Source of the DNA: Sulfurimonas sp.
Lineage (GTDB): Bacteria; Campylobacterota; Campylobacteria; Campylobacterales; Sulfurimonadaceae
Direction of reading: 5' to 3'
Assembly: GCF_026988655.1 (NCBI RefSeq)
Contig: NZ_JALSKT010000018.1
Span: 1 to 62,441, forward strand
Length of the DNA stretch: 62,441 nucleotides
Shown here: piece by piece, positions 61,162-62,441 of the stretch
How the letters are laid out: every line of letters begins with the position of its first letter
Numbering within the stretch: position 1 is the stretch's first letter
Position numbers and translations under genes: made by a program
The notes under the pieces: model-generated
What the model was told of the DNA's origin: nothing
Database searches by the model: none
What the model saw: only the letters and a program-made list of their open reading frames with translations

Positions 61162-62020
61162 TATTTTAGTAACAGGATCAAATGGTCAAGTAGGTTCTGA
61201 GTTACGTGAATTGGCAAAGGAGTATGAATATACTTTTTTCTTTACAGATAGAGAAAGTTTAGACATCACATCTAAAGAAGATATAAACAATTTTGTCACA
61301 CAAAATAATATCAATGTTATTATAAACGCAGCGGCTTACACAGCAGTGGATAAAGCAGAAGAAGATGAAAAAAATGCAGACAAGGTTAATCATTTAGCAG
61401 TTGAATTTCTTGCGGAGATAGCAAAAGAGAAAAACATAAAACTCATCCATATCTCAACAGATTATGTCTTTGATGGGAAAAACTATAAACCTTACAATGA
61501 AGATGATGTTACAAATCCACAAGGTGTTTATGGAAAAACAAAACTTGATGGTGAAAAAGCTCTCCAAGAGATAAACCCTAATAATTCAATCATTATAAGA
61601 ACTTCATGGGTTTACTCAAGCTTTGGAGATAACTTTGTAAAGACTATGCTGCGTTTAGGGAAAGAAAAAGAACAGCTCGGAGTGATTTTTGATCAGGTAG
61701 GAACTCCTACTTATGCAAAATATTTGGCAAAAGCAATACTTGATATTTTACCGAATGTGAAAAATGAAAAAGTTGCAATATATAACTACTCAAATGAAGG
61801 TGTACTTTCTTGGTATGACTTTGCAAAAGAGATTATGAGAATGGCAAAGCTTGATTGTCAAATTAATCCAATAGAAACAAAAGAGTACCCTACGCCAGCA
61901 AAAAGACCACACTATAGTCTACTGAACAAATCAAAGATAAAAGAAGAATTTGGTATACTTATTCCATATTGGAAAGATTCACTTGATGAGTGTTTACAAG
62001 CTTTAGGTGCAAGGAAGTGA
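61154..62020 (+). CDS. rfbD: dTDP-4-dehydrorhamnose reductase
   Basis: RmlD, 288 residues, extended SDR. GSNGQVGSELRELA, VIINAAAYTAVDKAEED, ISTDYVFDG and the catalytic YGKTKLDGE are present, with RTSWVYSSFGDNFVKTM. Completes dTDP-rhamnose. The stop overlaps a possible GTG start of the next small gene. Confidence 0.96.
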   Translation: MTNILVTGSNGQVGSELRELAKEYEYTFFFTDRESLDITSKEDINNFVTQNNINVIINAAAYTAVDKAEEDEKNADKVNHLAVEFLAEIAKEKNIKLIHISTDYVFDGKNYKPYNEDDVTNPQGVYGKTKLDGEKALQEINPNNSIIIRTSWVYSSFGDNFVKTMLRLGKEKEQLGVIFDQVGTPTYAKYLAKAILDILPNVKNEKVAIYNYSNEGVLSWYDFAKEIMRMAKLDCQINPIETKEYPTPAKRPHYSLLNKSKIKEEFGILIPYWKDSLDECLQALGARK

Positions 62021-62203
62021 AAAAAGTTTTAGAAGAAGTTGGTAAAAGCTTAATGGCATTTGCCAATATTGTAACTGCATTGGTGTTTGTAAAAAGTTAT
62101 TTCGATAACAGTGACGATAATATGTTGATTTATGGCATTTATTTCTTTATCGATACATATATATTGAGTTCTATATTAATTAAACTTTCAGAAAGGATGA
62201 AAA

Positions 62204-62211
<8 letters not shown>
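62017..62211 (+). CDS. Small two-helix membrane protein in the rml operon
   Basis: 64 residues from the GTG at 62017 (overlapping rfbD by 4 bp). An ATG at 62053 would give 52 residues. Two hydrophobic segments (FANIVTALVFVKSYF and GIYFFIDTYILSSILI). Not recognised. It sits where rfbB would be expected to follow directly. Confidence 0.55.

Positions 62212-62441
<230 letters not shown>

Larger units (their letters stand above)
2069..61656. repeat. Dispersed octamer AAACGCAG (35 copies)
   Basis: On + at 2069, 14529, 15713, 23857, 24280, 28775, 29195, 31660, 36136, 36444, 38326, 41480, 42900, 43055, 43947, 45121, 47018, 48229, 49410, 50119 and 61324. On - (as CTGCGTTT) at 5310, 12392, 14563, 25417, 27529, 34063, 42593, 42949, 45879, 46455, 47126, 51632, 53898 and 61649. 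In 34 of 35 the next base is T or C. All but a few lie inside coding sequence, in sense and antisense orientation. Hand count; one or two may be missed. Confidence 0.8.

Overview
The window comes from an AT-rich member of the Campylobacterota, most like Sulfurimonas or a close relative. The reasons are the Campylobacter-like gene order cvpA-fur-lysS-glyA-DUF1882-SPOR-aroE, a three-domain desulforubrerythrin, a class II DAHP synthase, a FabL-type enoyl-ACP reductase, CheV, an OadGAB sodium-pumping decarboxylase, and extended -10 promoters (TGnTAnAAT) without clear -35 boxes. The genus is an inference from gene content; no marker such as rRNA is present. No tRNA, rRNA, CRISPR array or complete insertion sequence was seen.

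Layout. 1-6.2 kb: recR-pldA, then a leftward run trpE-aroE with SPOR, DUF1882 and glyA genes. 6.2-12 kb: desulforubrerythrin between glyA and the leftward GGDEF-cvpA-fur-lysS operon, then the DAHP synthase. 12-18.4 kb: ABC-F, queF and a queF paralogue (leftward), two small membrane proteins, htpG, an HPt-like protein. 18.4-23.5 kb: oadGAB and cheV. 23.6-29.6 kb: a rightward operon mixing a HlyD-like adaptor, a molybdopterin oxidoreductase, argD, a TolC-like protein and a MidA-like methyltransferase. 29.6-37.3 kb: gatC-spx-pilT leftward, then yfgM-bamB-xer-HD-nosL-dsbD_2 rightward, then an MsbA-like exporter. 37.3-50.5 kb: a heptosyltransferase-like gene, a frameshifted lipoprotein gene, a secreted protein, HDOD, polA, an aldo/keto reductase, a GAF-GGDEF-EAL protein, a FliK-like/FlhB-like pair, thiE, a BaiN-like flavoprotein and a DTW-domain tRNA modification gene. 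50.6-55.4 kb: yggS, rseP, pgsA, fabL, dapA, all leftward. 55.5-62.4 kb: a surface polysaccharide locus (WecA-like transferase, Wza-like, Wzc-like, rfbA-rfbC-rfbD, two tiny membrane proteins, start of rfbB).

The most unusual content is not in the genes. (1) The octamer AAACGCAG occurs 35 times by hand count (21 on +, 14 on -), about one per 1.8 kb, where base composition predicts one or two; 34 of the 35 are followed by a pyrimidine. This looks like a genome-wide functional word (Chi-like, uptake-like or segregation-like). (2) Two families of non-autonomous repeats are present. One is a 94-130 bp palindromic element in three copies, with target duplications of about 9-10 bp; one copy has rewritten the C-terminus of the DTW gene. 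The other is a 266-bp element with 31-bp terminal inverted repeats and nested hairpins, accompanied by a 58-bp internally deleted derivative. (3) Several genes have a TATAAT-type box 6-11 bp before the start codon and no Shine-Dalgarno sequence, which suggests leaderless mRNAs.
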